From assembly GCF_001904745.1 (NCBI RefSeq), contig NZ_MRCD01000024.1, positions 31,278-95,277 on the forward strand: DNA of 64,000 nt, written 5' to 3'. Source of the stretch: Calothrix sp. HK-06. GTDB lineage: Bacteria; Cyanobacteriota; Cyanobacteriia; Cyanobacteriales; Nostocaceae. How positions within the stretch are numbered: the stretch's first letter is position 1; every line of letters starts with the position of its first letter. The translations under genes were made by a program, and so were the position numbers. Shown piece after piece: positions 29,487-38,911 of this stretch. The notes beneath the pieces are model-generated. The model ran no database searches. It was not told where the DNA came from and worked only from the letters and a program-made list of their open reading frames with translations.

Positions 29487-30335
29487 ATGATTAGTAAATT
29501 TACACATACTTGGGAAGAAGCTGTTGAGTGGTTACGGAACCAGCCAGACAAGCAAGAAATTGTTTATCATTGCTATTATGATGACCCCTTAACAGAGGCA
29601 GTAAAGCGATTTAGCTGTAGTGAAGAATGGTCAGCTATTAAGTCGCTATTGAATAAATATTATCCAGGCCAAGTTTTAGATTTAGGAGCAGGTAGAGGTA
29701 TTTCCAGTTATGCATTCGCAAAAGAAGGCTGTTTGGTAACTTCTTTAGAACCTGATGCAAGTCACTTGGTTGGTGCCCAAGCCATTCAATCTTTAATTGA
29801 TAGCACTAATTTACAAATTAAAATAGTACAAGAGTATGGTGAGAAATTACCTTTTGCAGATAACACTTTTGATATTGTCTACGGACGAGCTGTACTTCAT
29901 CACGCACGCGATTTAAAAACTCTTTTGCAGGAAGTAGCAAGAGTATTAAAGCCAGGAGGAGTATTTTTAGCAACTCGCGAACATGTTATCTCTAAAAAAG
30001 AAGACTTACCTAAATTTTTAGAGTCTCATCCTTTGCATTTTCTATATGGTGGAGAGAATGCCTATTTATTGCAAGAGTATAAAGATGCAATTACTCAAAC
30101 CAGGATAAAGTTAAATAAAGTATTTGGACCATTTGATAGTGTTATTAATTATGCGCCTAGAACCCAAAAAGAATTCCAAATAAAAATAGCATCAATTCTG
30201 GCTATAATTATGAGTTCAAAATTAGCTAGTAAAACAGCTTTGAATCACAATATACAGCAATTAATCGGTTGGTATGCTTCTCGTATATCGAATACTCCTG
30301 GTCGCCTATACACATTTTTTGGAGTAAAGCAGTAA
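29487..30335 (+). CDS. SAM-dependent methyltransferase
   Basis: The protein has 282 residues. The class I methyltransferase core is visible: motif I VLDLGAGRGISS near residue 67, an acidic residue after the second strand (SLEPDAS), 'DIVYGRAVLHHA' (motif IV region) near 130 and 'VLKPGGVFLATREHV' (motif post-I to V). The substrate is unknown; in this company it is likely a sugar or lipid-linked sugar. The next gene's ATG overlaps its stop (TAATG), so they are coupled. It is located in the rightward arm of the exopolysaccharide cluster. Confidence 0.85.
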   Translation: MISKFTHTWEEAVEWLRNQPDKQEIVYHCYYDDPLTEAVKRFSCSEEWSAIKSLLNKYYPGQVLDLGAGRGISSYAFAKEGCLVTSLEPDASHLVGAQAIQSLIDSTNLQIKIVQEYGEKLPFADNTFDIVYGRAVLHHARDLKTLLQEVARVLKPGGVFLATREHVISKKEDLPKFLESHPLHFLYGGENAYLLQEYKDAITQTRIKLNKVFGPFDSVINYAPRTQKEFQIKIASILAIIMSSKLASKTALNHNIQQLIGWYASRISNTPGRLYTFFGVKQ

Positions 30336-31267
30336 TGACAAAACAAAAATCTATTTTGATAACAGGAGTAGCTGGTTTTATTGGTCGTTATGTAGCTCGC
30401 TATTTTTCAGACCAAGGTTGGTTTGTTATTGGTATCGATAACTCTCCACCTGAAAATGCACCTGTTACGAACTTATCAGTGTACCAGCGCTTGCAATTAC
30501 CAGATGCAAGTTTAAACAATCTGATATTAGAACATCTTCCAGAAGTTTGCGTGCATTGTGCTGGTCGCGCTTCTGTTGGTCTATCGATTACAAATCCAAC
30601 AGCTGATTTCTATACAAATACAGCATTGACATTTGAAATTCTTAATGCCTTACGCTTGAATGCGCCTAAATGTCGTTTTATTTTCCTTTCTAGTGCAGCT
30701 GTTTATGGCAACCCAGAGTCATTACCAGTAACTGAAACTCAACCTTTATATCCTTTGTCTCCTTATGGCTTCCATAAATGGCAATGTGAACAGCTATGTC
30801 TGGAGTTTACTAAAGTTTATGATTTACAAACTGCTTGTGTACGAATTTTTTCTGCTTATGGACCTGGTTTACGGCGCCAGGTACTCTGGGATATTTGTCA
30901 AAAAGCTGTTACTCAAAATACAGTTAAATTACAAGGTACTGGGAATGAAAGCCGCGATTTTATACATGCTCTTGACATTGCTAAAGCGTTAATGGTGATT
31001 GCAGAATCTGCACCAATGCTAGGGGAAGCCTACAACTTAGCTTCTGGTAGAGAGGTAATGATTGCTGAATTAGCAAACATGGTTTTGAATGCTTTGGAGT
31101 GTGAGATTGTTCCTGTGTTTGATGGGATTATTCCTGTAGGTACACCTATGAACTGGAAGGCTGATATCTCAAAATTAAGTGCTTTAGGGTTCACTCCCTC
31201 AGTATCTTTAGAAAAAGCTATCAAAACATTTGCTAATTGGTGTCGAGCGGAGCTTGTTGGTGTATGA
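30335..31267 (+). CDS. NAD-dependent sugar epimerase/dehydratase
   Basis: This is an extended short-chain dehydrogenase of 310 residues starting at the ATG at 30335, which overlaps the preceding stop; an upstream in-frame start is not needed. The Rossmann motif GVAGFIG is at 11-17, Ser119/Ser120 (LSSAAVYG) lie near the active site and the catalytic pair is Tyr144-x3-Lys148 (SPYGFHK). It probably interconverts nucleotide-activated hexoses; which one cannot be told. Its stop overlaps the next start (ATGA at 31264-31267), so four consecutive genes are tightly packed. Confidence 0.87.
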   Translation: MTKQKSILITGVAGFIGRYVARYFSDQGWFVIGIDNSPPENAPVTNLSVYQRLQLPDASLNNLILEHLPEVCVHCAGRASVGLSITNPTADFYTNTALTFEILNALRLNAPKCRFIFLSSAAVYGNPESLPVTETQPLYPLSPYGFHKWQCEQLCLEFTKVYDLQTACVRIFSAYGPGLRRQVLWDICQKAVTQNTVKLQGTGNESRDFIHALDIAKALMVIAESAPMLGEAYNLASGREVMIAELANMVLNALECEIVPVFDGIIPVGTPMNWKADISKLSALGFTPSVSLEKAIKTFANWCRAELVGV

Positions 31268-32436
31268 AAAAAATAATCAGAATTGGTTTGGTCATGCAAG
31301 GCGGACTCAACTGGATGGGCGGGACTGAATATATAAAGAATATAGTACAGGCATTAGCAAGTTTGCCTTCAGAGGTAAAAAATAGTTTTGAAATTTGTTT
31401 AATTTGCAACAAATCATTTGATACAAGTTTATACGATTCCATTCTGCCATACCTAAAAAACATCTATTATAAAGAAAAAGAACTTCAAATATTAAATTTA
31501 GCAAATTCTAATAATTGGCATCTTTTTAAAAGTAGTTTTTATTTAAAAAACAAAATTGATTTTGTATATCCTGATATTAACTACTTACCCGTCAAAAATC
31601 TTTATTATTCGGCTTCCTGGATTCCTGACTTTCAATATAAGCATTTACCGCATTTATTTTCACAACAAGCAATTAATAAGATGGAAAAATCTTTTGCACG
31701 CGCGGCAAAGCATTCATCAAAAGTAATTCTTAGCAGTAAAACGGCCGAATCCGATTTTCATAAATATTTTCCAAAGTATGCTGATAAGTCAAATGTATTA
31801 AATTTTAGAACATTTCCTATATCTGTATGGTATAATGGAGAGCCACAAACGATTCAAAAAGAATATCATCTTCCGGAAAAATTTTTTATAGTAAGCAATC
31901 AGTTCTGGCAACATAAAAATCATTTAATTTTATTTAAAGCTTTAAAATTATTACAGGAAAAATCTATTTATCCTGTTATTGTTTGTACTGGAAGCATCAA
32001 TGATCCTCTCCAACCTAACTACTCAAATATAATTTTGACAAGTATAAATGAACTTAATCTGAAAGAACAAATATATTTATTAGGACTGATTCCCCGTCAA
32101 AAGCAGATTCAGTTAATGCGACGTTCAATAGCAGTAATTCAACCTTCGCTTTTTGAAGGATGGAGTACTATTGTAGAAGATTCAAGATGCCTAGGTAAGC
32201 CAATGATTATCTCTGATATTCCCGTTCATCAAGAGCAGAACCCCCCCAAAAGCATTTTTTTTGAACCGAACTCTCCTGAAAATTTAGCTGCCGCTTTAGA
32301 GCAATACTGGGAAAATCTGACAATAGGACCTGATTTAAATCAGGAAGCGATAGCAAGAAACAATAATTTAGCTGATATTCAAACATTTGGATATCGATTT
32401 TTGGAAATTGTTCACAACACTATGTCAAGTAGATAA
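31264..32436 (+). CDS. GT4-type glycosyltransferase
   Basis: The start at 31264 (MKKIIRIGLVMQGGLNWMGGTEY, 390 residues) is chosen because it overlaps the previous stop as ATGA. It has a GT-B fold: an N-terminal acceptor domain with GG-T near 17-20 and a C-terminal donor domain with 'FIVSNQFWQHKNH', 'LLGLIPRQKQIQLMR' and the E-x7-E-like region 'SLFEGWSTIVEDSRCLGKP'. It probably adds one sugar to the lipid-linked repeat unit in the cytoplasm. The coding sequence is AT-rich compared with the window's other genes. Confidence 0.83.
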   Translation: MKKIIRIGLVMQGGLNWMGGTEYIKNIVQALASLPSEVKNSFEICLICNKSFDTSLYDSILPYLKNIYYKEKELQILNLANSNNWHLFKSSFYLKNKIDFVYPDINYLPVKNLYYSASWIPDFQYKHLPHLFSQQAINKMEKSFARAAKHSSKVILSSKTAESDFHKYFPKYADKSNVLNFRTFPISVWYNGEPQTIQKEYHLPEKFFIVSNQFWQHKNHLILFKALKLLQEKSIYPVIVCTGSINDPLQPNYSNIILTSINELNLKEQIYLLGLIPRQKQIQLMRRSIAVIQPSLFEGWSTIVEDSRCLGKPMIISDIPVHQEQNPPKSIFFEPNSPENLAAALEQYWENLTIGPDLNQEAIARNNNLADIQTFGYRFLEIVHNTMSSR

Positions 32437-32461
32437 CTGTTTATTAAATTAAGGAAACATT

Positions 32462-33265
32462 GTGGCATATAAATTCTCTTCCAAAGAAAATGCATTTTTG
32501 ACAATAATTACTCTTACCTATAATGCATCTAAATATATATCAAAATGTCTACAAAGTTTGCAATTAGCTTGTGAAGAATTGTCACCTAATTTATTGATAT
32601 CTCACATAATAATTGATGGAAATTCTCATGATAATACTATAGAAAGAATTGAAGAAGAGTCTCCCTATTCACAAATCTTTATTAGGGAGGCAAAAGGAAT
32701 ATATGACGCTCTTAACTATGGAATTTCTTTAACTCAATCTCCTTATGTTATGTATTTACATTCAGATGATGAAATAGATACTTTGTTTTTAGAACTTATG
32801 TTAAACAAAATAAGGAATGAATCAGCCAATGAATCAATGATTTGTTATGGTAGTGTACAGTTCATCGATGCCAACTCAAAGATTTTATTTACAAGGAATC
32901 CTCCATTATATATATCTTTTATTCAAAATTACGTAAATCTTATTTTTCACCCAAATGCAATTTACTCAACTTGTTTAGAAAAAGATTACCCATATGCAAC
33001 TAATAAAGGATTAGCCGCCGACCATCACCATATTACAACTATAGCCAAAGTTTCTAAAGTTATCAGATTACCAGCAGCTAAATACAAGTTTCGACTATCA
33101 GATAGTAGTAGCACATTGTCAGCAATTAAAAAGAAAAGCAATGATAAGCTACAAACAAACAATGGTATGGTTTTAATTTTGAAAAGATATTTGAATTTAT
33201 TTGAAAATCAATTGCTCTCAAGAATTAAATTGAAGCTGTTCTATCACAAATCTTATTGGAAATAA
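32462..33265 (+). CDS. Family 2 glycosyltransferase
   Basis: The gene starts with GTG at 32462 (267 residues), supported by AAGGA 8 nt upstream. The GT-A signature is clear: 'LTIITLTYNASKYI' near 14, 'IIDGNSHDNTIERI' near 50 and the metal-binding 'YLHSDDEID' near 98. There is no membrane segment. It lies between the GT4 gene and the Wzy candidate, with one base between its stop and the next start. Confidence 0.83.
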   Translation: MAYKFSSKENAFLTIITLTYNASKYISKCLQSLQLACEELSPNLLISHIIIDGNSHDNTIERIEEESPYSQIFIREAKGIYDALNYGISLTQSPYVMYLHSDDEIDTLFLELMLNKIRNESANESMICYGSVQFIDANSKILFTRNPPLYISFIQNYVNLIFHPNAIYSTCLEKDYPYATNKGLAADHHHITTIAKVSKVIRLPAAKYKFRLSDSSSTLSAIKKKSNDKLQTNNGMVLILKRYLNLFENQLLSRIKLKLFYHKSYWK

Positions 33266-33266
33266 C

Positions 33267-34595
33267 ATGGAAATTATTAACGATACAGTTTTCTTATACT
33301 ATTTTACTAGTAATATAGATTTTCTATTATTAATGGTATTATTAAGTTTTAGCTTTATATTTTTTTATTTTATAGCAGTAAAATATTGTAAAGTACTATA
33401 TCTTCAACCGTTACATGTATATTTTTTCTATGTTTTAACAAATATACTAACAATGTTTCTCTTTAAAGATAGTGATTATAAACTAGAAAGCATAGTTTTG
33501 TTTATAGAACTAATCTTTTTTAGTTTAATTGCTAAAAAATTAAAGTTATTTAACGTCAAGATTCCTCAAATTAAACTTACTCAACAAGATTGTAAAACTT
33601 TAAGTTCATTCTTTTTTATATTATATTTATGCTTAAACATATATGTGTATATTAAATATTATTTATCTGGCAATATAACTACAGATGATTTTAAAGTAGG
33701 TTGGACAGAACAAGAGCCAATTATTAGTTTTATATATGGTGGGACTCAATCAATATTTCTAGCAACATGTGTTTTTGAAATTATTAATACAAATAAATCA
33801 CAATTTTTACAATACAAAAATGTATATTTAATATTAAAATTAACCATATACTCTTTCTTCTCGATATTTGTGTTTAAAATTAAAGGTTTTTTCTTAACTG
33901 TAATTTATATACTATCTTTATATTTCGTTTCTCAAAATAGTCAGCATACTCAAACTAAAATTAATCGTGTACATATAGGAGGCAAAAGTTTACATAAATT
34001 AATAAATAGATTATTGAAATCTATTTTAATTATATTTGTGATGTTGATGACACTTAACTATATTTTTGGACTATCATTTGAAGGATTTGTTTTATTTACC
34101 AGCAGAATACTTCAGTCTTCTGAAGCTTTATTTTGGGCTATGTACCATAATTTATCAGTAGAGAAACTCGGATATAACAATAGCTTTTATATAGATTCTA
34201 CAAAGTTTTTTACTTATACTGTGGGAAAAGTACTAGGTATCACTCCAGAAGCACAAGGGAACATATTAGCACATGCTGTTCCACAGCTTCCCAAATCAGA
34301 ATTTGGTGGACCAAACACAAGTCTGTTTTTTCATTATGTGATTGGTGCTATTAGCTTTATTGAAGTATCAATACTGCTCTTTATATTCACTTTTGTAGCT
34401 ATTAAGATTAATTTGTTTTTAAATCAAAGAAAGTATCAAATAGAATTATATGAATTAATATTAGCTTTTCCTCTTTATAATCTTTCTCCTGCTTTAAGCG
34501 CAGATATAGGTACTGTACTTTTATTACTAGCAAAAGAATATATAGTAATTATTTTATTCCTATCTGTATTTAGGCTATTACGTGTTGTTATATAA
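33267..34595 (+). CDS. Polysaccharide polymerase candidate (Wzy-like)
   Basis: The 442-residue protein is highly hydrophobic with roughly ten to twelve predicted membrane helices. A longer polar loop near 290-360 ('YNNSFYIDSTKF', 'PQLPKSEFGGPNTSLF') would be periplasmic. Wzy polymerases share topology rather than sequence, so the call rests on this topology and on the position between glycosyltransferases in a locus that also has a flippase and a Wzc kinase. It is very AT-rich. It could instead be another membrane protein of the locus, such as a ligase. Confidence 0.6.
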   Translation: MEIINDTVFLYYFTSNIDFLLLMVLLSFSFIFFYFIAVKYCKVLYLQPLHVYFFYVLTNILTMFLFKDSDYKLESIVLFIELIFFSLIAKKLKLFNVKIPQIKLTQQDCKTLSSFFFILYLCLNIYVYIKYYLSGNITTDDFKVGWTEQEPIISFIYGGTQSIFLATCVFEIINTNKSQFLQYKNVYLILKLTIYSFFSIFVFKIKGFFLTVIYILSLYFVSQNSQHTQTKINRVHIGGKSLHKLINRLLKSILIIFVMLMTLNYIFGLSFEGFVLFTSRILQSSEALFWAMYHNLSVEKLGYNNSFYIDSTKFFTYTVGKVLGITPEAQGNILAHAVPQLPKSEFGGPNTSLFFHYVIGAISFIEVSILLFIFTFVAIKINLFLNQRKYQIELYELILAFPLYNLSPALSADIGTVLLLLAKEYIVIILFLSVFRLLRVVI

Positions 34596-34616
34596 ATATA
34601 AATTAGGTAGCAAAAG

Positions 34617-35819
34617 ATGAACATTCTTTGTATTGTAGACGCATTTTATCCCGACCATACGGGAGGTATTAGTAAGAGCATATTACCAGAAATAGAAGGA
34701 CTTATTAAGCTTGGGCATCAAGTGACAGTAGTATCTCGATTACAATCAAATAAACCTAAAAGTGAATATCGGGATGGTTATGAATTGTACCGATATTTTA
34801 GTACGAAAAAAAAATCTATTTTCTACCGTTTATATCCTTTTTTTAGTTTTATTACTTTACCTTATCTTATTTATAAATTGCATCATAAGCATAAGTTTGA
34901 TGTAGCTTATGTGCATAATCCATTTCAGCTAGCAGGTCTTGATTTAGCATTACCTAATTTACCTTGTGTATATGTTTATCATGCATCTGCATATAGTGAA
35001 ATAAGTCTTGACAACACAAGAGGTAAGTATGGCCAACTAAAACTTTTAGCTGAAGTCAGCAACTCTGTGGTAAAATTTTTGGAAAACAAAATTTTAACTA
35101 ACGCCAATATGATAATTGTACGTAGTAATTTTATGATAAATGATATGAATAAACTTTATCAAAATATAGATAGTAAGAAAGTTAAATTACTTCCTTTGTC
35201 TGTTAATACAGACAAGTTCTCTTTCGCAGAAAATAATCACGATGCTCGAAAAAAGCTAGGACTTCCTGAAGAACGCCCAATTATTCTAACAGTGAGACGA
35301 TTAGTAGCCAGAATGGGTCTTGAAAACCTTCTTCATGCAATGCGAATAGTTGTAAAAAAAAATCCAAATATTTTATTAATTGTTGGTGGAACTGGGTATC
35401 TCGAATCAGAATTAAGCAAAATTATTAAGCAGTACAATTTGCAAAAAAATGTACAATTAAAAGGATTTATATTAGAAGATTTTCTGCCTACATACTATCA
35501 ATCTGCAAATTTATTTGTGCTACCAACCCTATCTTACGAAGGCTTTGGTTTAGTAACTATTGAATCTCTTGCTTGCGGAACTCCAGTCATTGCAACGCCT
35601 ATAGGAGCAAGCCCCGAAATTTTGAATAAACTAGGAAAAGACTTTTTATTTAGAGATAGCACACCAGAAGCAATTGCAGAAGGAATTAACAACTGGTTAT
35701 CACAAGGCTTTAATCCTAATATTCGTAAGCGTTGTATGAACTATTGTATTGATAATTTTAGCCAAAAGGGAATTTCTTATGAGCTAGAAAAAGCTTTTCT
35801 ACAACTCGTCAAACAATAA
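34617..35819 (+). CDS. GT4-type glycosyltransferase
   Basis: The 400-residue GT-B enzyme starts 'MNILCIVDAFYPDHTGGISK', with an acceptor-side Gly-Gly loop. The donor domain shows 'ILTVRRLVARMGLENLL' near 223 and 'SYEGFGLVTIESLACGTPVIATPIG' (the E-x7-E motif) near 310. It is the last gene of the rightward arm. Its stop codon (35817-35819) touches the target duplication of the following insertion sequence, so the transposon landed immediately downstream without breaking it. Confidence 0.88.
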   Translation: MNILCIVDAFYPDHTGGISKSILPEIEGLIKLGHQVTVVSRLQSNKPKSEYRDGYELYRYFSTKKKSIFYRLYPFFSFITLPYLIYKLHHKHKFDVAYVHNPFQLAGLDLALPNLPCVYVYHASAYSEISLDNTRGKYGQLKLLAEVSNSVVKFLENKILTNANMIIVRSNFMINDMNKLYQNIDSKKVKLLPLSVNTDKFSFAENNHDARKKLGLPEERPIILTVRRLVARMGLENLLHAMRIVVKKNPNILLIVGGTGYLESELSKIIKQYNLQKNVQLKGFILEDFLPTYYQSANLFVLPTLSYEGFGLVTIESLACGTPVIATPIGASPEILNKLGKDFLFRDSTPEAIAEGINNWLSQGFNPNIRKRCMNYCIDNFSQKGISYELEKAFLQLVKQ

Positions 35820-35823
35820 ATTC

Positions 35824-36974
35824 TAGGACTTACGCATTGACGATATGGTAAAATAGTGCATTGGTGCAAGGTGTCGTCTACTTTAAAGGTATCGGACAAT
35901 TAGAGAAATCAGCAAACCCTCGACAGCACAATGTAATTTAGACCTTTACACTCTCTTCCTGCTATCAGAACCAAAGCACGGAGGGTGTAATCGATTAGCA
36001 GAAATATTAGGGGATGTTTCACATGACAGTGTGAATCGATTTTTGCTTCGAGAAAGGTATGAGCCAAAAGATTTATTTGACGTAGTAACGGAAATAATTA
36101 ATTTGTCAGGAGGCATATTAAGCGTAGATGACACGGTAATAGAAAAGCTGTATAGCAATCCAAAATATACGGAATTAATTAGCTATTTTTGGTCAGGAAA
36201 ATACCACAAAACAATTAAGGGATTAAACTTAATAACACTTTATTATAGCGATATTCATGGAAATTCAGTGCCAATAAATTACAGGATATATGATAAGCAG
36301 GAGGGGAAAACAAAAAACGATTATTTTCAAGAAATGGTAGTAGAAGTGATTAGTTGGGGGTTAAAGCCACAAATAGTTACAGGAGATAGTTGGTACTCAG
36401 GGGTAGAAAATCTGAAATTTTTAAGAAACCAGAAATTGGGTTTTCTATTTGGAATTGAAAAAAACCGAACAGTATCAAACGAGCCTGGAAACTATTGTCA
36501 GGTAAGCACTTTGGTAATTACAGATGAAGGATTGGTAACTCATTTACGAGAATTTGGGTTCATAAAATTGTTTAGGAAAGACTTCAGAAAAGAAGACTCT
36601 AGACATTATATATTTTATCTTCCTTCAGAAGAGAATTCCACAGAGTGTTTAGAACAGATAACCAGAAGTACTTTTATAACCATTCACGATACACATTGGG
36701 GTATTGAGACTTTTCATAGAGCAATAAAACAGTTATGTGGTATCTGTCGATTTATGGTTAGAGATAGCTATGCAATAAAAACACATATATTTTGCTTGCT
36801 TCAAGCATTTGTTCGTTTAGAAAAAATGCGTTCTGAAACAATCATTGATAATTGGTACGAAGTACAAAGAAATTTATTCACAAATGTTATTCGTGAATAT
36901 GTCTTGGAAAATTTAAGCGCTACTTATGCTGCTTGAAAACATAGACTATTTTTTTTGTCAATGCGTAAGTCCTA
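35824..36974 (+). mobile_element. Insertion sequence, 1151 bp, with 5-bp target duplication
   Basis: The terminal inverted repeats are perfect over 18 bp: TAGGACTTACGCATTGAC at 35824-35841 and its complement at 36957-36974. The element is flanked by AATTC on both sides (35819-35823 and 36975-36979), a 5-bp target duplication, so the insertion is recent. The element has no GGCGCC site, unlike most of the window. A fragment with the same ends lies at 4927-4974. Confidence 0.9.
36031..36936 (+). CDS. DDE transposase (IS4/IS701-like), N-terminus possibly frameshifted
   Basis: From GTG at 36031 there are 301 residues. The catalytic acids are visible: Asp in 'LSVDDTVIEK', Asp in 'IVTGDSWYSG' and Glu in 'HWGIETFHRAIKQ'. 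Homology-like sequence continues upstream in frame to 35887 (DLYTLFLLSEPKHGGCNRLA at 35941-36000), but that stretch has no ATG. The most N-terminal part ('YFKGIGQLEKSANPRQHN', 35895-35936 region) is in a different frame and ends at TAG near 35938. Either a programmed frameshift joins the parts or the copy is damaged. Confidence 0.82.
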   Translation: MNRFLLRERYEPKDLFDVVTEIINLSGGILSVDDTVIEKLYSNPKYTELISYFWSGKYHKTIKGLNLITLYYSDIHGNSVPINYRIYDKQEGKTKNDYFQEMVVEVISWGLKPQIVTGDSWYSGVENLKFLRNQKLGFLFGIEKNRTVSNEPGNYCQVSTLVITDEGLVTHLREFGFIKLFRKDFRKEDSRHYIFYLPSEENSTECLEQITRSTFITIHDTHWGIETFHRAIKQLCGICRFMVRDSYAIKTHIFCLLQAFVRLEKMRSETIIDNWYEVQRNLFTNVIREYVLENLSATYAA

Positions 36975-37802
36975 AATTCATAGTAGTCTTAAATCAGTCG
37001 TGTTTACGAGGTGTGCGCGTAAGCACTCAAATTTAAATTGGGTGCGGCTCTTTTCAAAAGATGGTATAGTGTTCAAGAGTAAAAGTCAGAGTGCTGTCAT
37101 TAAAAGCTTTTGAAGCAATCATCAAGGGCAGAGACAGGCTCCGTATTCTGAAGTCAGATTCAGTTTTTGAAAAGGATATATGGAAGCATCTACAATAACC
37201 AATGGGTTTTTCAGTGAAGCGCGCTCTCTGTTTGAAGAAATCGTAACGTGGTTAGGTTCAGACGTTGTTTGCGGCCTAGAGCATGAAGAATTGGAGAAAA
37301 ATCTGTTTGTCAACGGCAACGAGCTATTAAGGCGCCTTTTTCACCCCTTCAGAGACGTTATATGTGACCTTTTACATTTTACAAATAATAATAAGACGGG
37401 AGCAACGCTCCAAAGCTAGGCACCGAAAATTAGTGATATAAACCGCCTCTGAAAGGGTGCTTTTAGTGATATCAAAGATGTACATGGCAGATACTGTTCG
37501 GAGATTTTCCCGCTTAGCCTGCAATGTCTGGGGAGTGACGAACTAGCTTAAAAGCCTTATGCAGTAAAGGTTATAAATGAGTGATCGTTTGAAAGATAAA
37601 AGTAAATTTAGAACCAAGTCCAACGAAAAATAAGACTTTTATACGAGGCTTATTGATAATAGAATCAATAAAATATAAAAATCGTGTTTATCTTTTTATG
37701 GCACGCGCGCTTATAACTATTGCTGTGTCTCAGGTTCAGAGGTTTTCGTCACCCCCTCAGCTACAATGTACAGTTAAAACTTACTTCATCCTTATGCTAA
37801 AC
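36975..37802. other. 828-bp junction region between the two arms of the polysaccharide locus
   Basis: Apart from the transposase remnant at 37180 I see no gene here. The sequence is patchy, with fragments that look like mobile-element debris on both sides of the remnant. It separates the rightward and leftward gene blocks, which converge here. Confidence 0.5.
37180..37350 (+). pseudogene. ISKra4-like transposase N-terminal remnant
   Basis: The frame opens at ATG 37180. 'FEEIVTWLGSDVV' followed by 'HEELEKNLFVNGNELLRRL' resembles the N-terminus of ISKra4-family transposases ('..ELE..LF..G..LLR.LL'). After about residue 55 the similarity stops and the frame ends at 37419 without the catalytic domain. 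It is probably a relic; the family call is tentative. Confidence 0.5.
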
Positions 37803-38726
37803 TTATAAAAAATTATTTTTAAATTTTTTAAAAATTAATTTTAACTTTCTATATATATTAAATGTAAATTTTGGTTCATAAAGTATGTTTTGAGCGAAAT
37901 AATCCGCTCTCTCGTTACGGATGATAAAATCCGGATGTTTTAATGGAAATTCTATTCCTTTAACTGGTATATTAGCACATATACTGTTAGCATCTTTACT
38001 ATGAGTAGCCTCAGAATAAAATCCAATATTAGATACTAAGTTTCGATTTGGTAAAATAGCTAAACTATTTTGTAACCAGCAACTATATACCCATATATAA
38101 TCCCAAGTATCGATTTTCCCTTCATATACAGATTGAAAATTTTTTGCCCAATATTTTACAGATTGAGGGTTTTTTAATATATCTTGAAGCCATCCTTCTT
38201 TGAAAACTTTTGGCCAAAGTTTCATCTCAATGTCAAAAAGCTGCCAAGCTCTTTTCCAAGTAGCCCAACCCCAACAGTGATTATAACGTGAAAAATAATA
38301 GTCATCTTGATTACGAATTTGACCAAACTGAAAATTGTTACCTGAAATAACCATTATTCTCTTATCATCTCTATATTTATTCAGTAACTCTTCACAAAAA
38401 TTGAAGAAAGTAGGGTGTGGTAAGCAATCATCTTCAAGTATAATTGCTTCCTCAACATTTTTAAAAACCCAATCTAATCCGCTTGAAACTCTTAATTTAC
38501 AGCCTAGATTTGTATCTGAAAAATTAGTTAACACTTCGCAATCCCAGTCTACTCGCTTAATTATTTCACGAGTAGTATAGCACTTTTCTGCTTCGCCATG
38601 TACATTAGGACGAGGTCCATCGGCAATCACTAATAATTTAGAAGGTTTAGCTTGACGGATTGCTTCAAATACCTTTTCAGTTGTTTGCGGACGTCTAAAA
38701 ATTATAAAAGCAACTGGAGTTTTCAT
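37803..38726 (-). CDS. HlpA-like / GT-A-type glycosyltransferase
   Basis: The 307-residue protein has an N-terminal GT-A-like fold: 'VAFIIFRRPQTTEKVFEAIRQ', 'LLVIADGPRPN' near 32 and the acidic 'EEAIILEDDCLPHPTFF' (near 93) resembling a metal-binding D-x-D region. The middle has a Trp-rich stretch 'YNHCWGWATWKRAW'. Database entries of this type are often named hemolytic protein HlpA-like, but the sequence features point to a nucleotide-sugar transferase. It is the last gene of the leftward arm. Confidence 0.75.
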   Translation of the reverse strand: MKTPVAFIIFRRPQTTEKVFEAIRQAKPSKLLVIADGPRPNVHGEAEKCYTTREIIKRVDWDCEVLTNFSDTNLGCKLRVSSGLDWVFKNVEEAIILEDDCLPHPTFFNFCEELLNKYRDDKRIMVISGNNFQFGQIRNQDDYYFSRYNHCWGWATWKRAWQLFDIEMKLWPKVFKEGWLQDILKNPQSVKYWAKNFQSVYEGKIDTWDYIWVYSCWLQNSLAILPNRNLVSNIGFYSEATHSKDANSICANIPVKGIEFPLKHPDFIIRNERADYFAQNILYEPKFTFNIYRKLKLIFKKFKNNFL

Positions 38727-38825
38727 GTTTATTTTTTTTAGTTTTGTATTTTATTGTTCTTGGCTATATGGCAGCCATAAATAATTATTTTATACAAAGT
38801 TTTGTGTCTTATACAATTGCGTGTA

Positions 38826-38847
38826 AAACCCGCCCTCAATGGGCGGC
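38826..38847 (-). terminator. Terminator of the methyltransferase gene
   Basis: On the minus strand CCGCCC-ATTGA-GGGCGG is followed by GTTTTAC, about 65 bp after the stop of the leftward methyltransferase at 38912. The stem is 38830-38846. Confidence 0.6.
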
Positions 38848-38911
38848 ACTTACAATTACTTGGAGTTTAAATCCTCATGCAATTTTCCTTCTACCATCTG
38901 CCTTCATTAAT

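Noticed and set aside
30269..30334. Upstream start for the epimerase
   Set aside because: It would overlap the methyltransferase gene by 66 bp; the ATG at 30335 overlaps the previous stop as TAATG and begins directly before the Rossmann motif.
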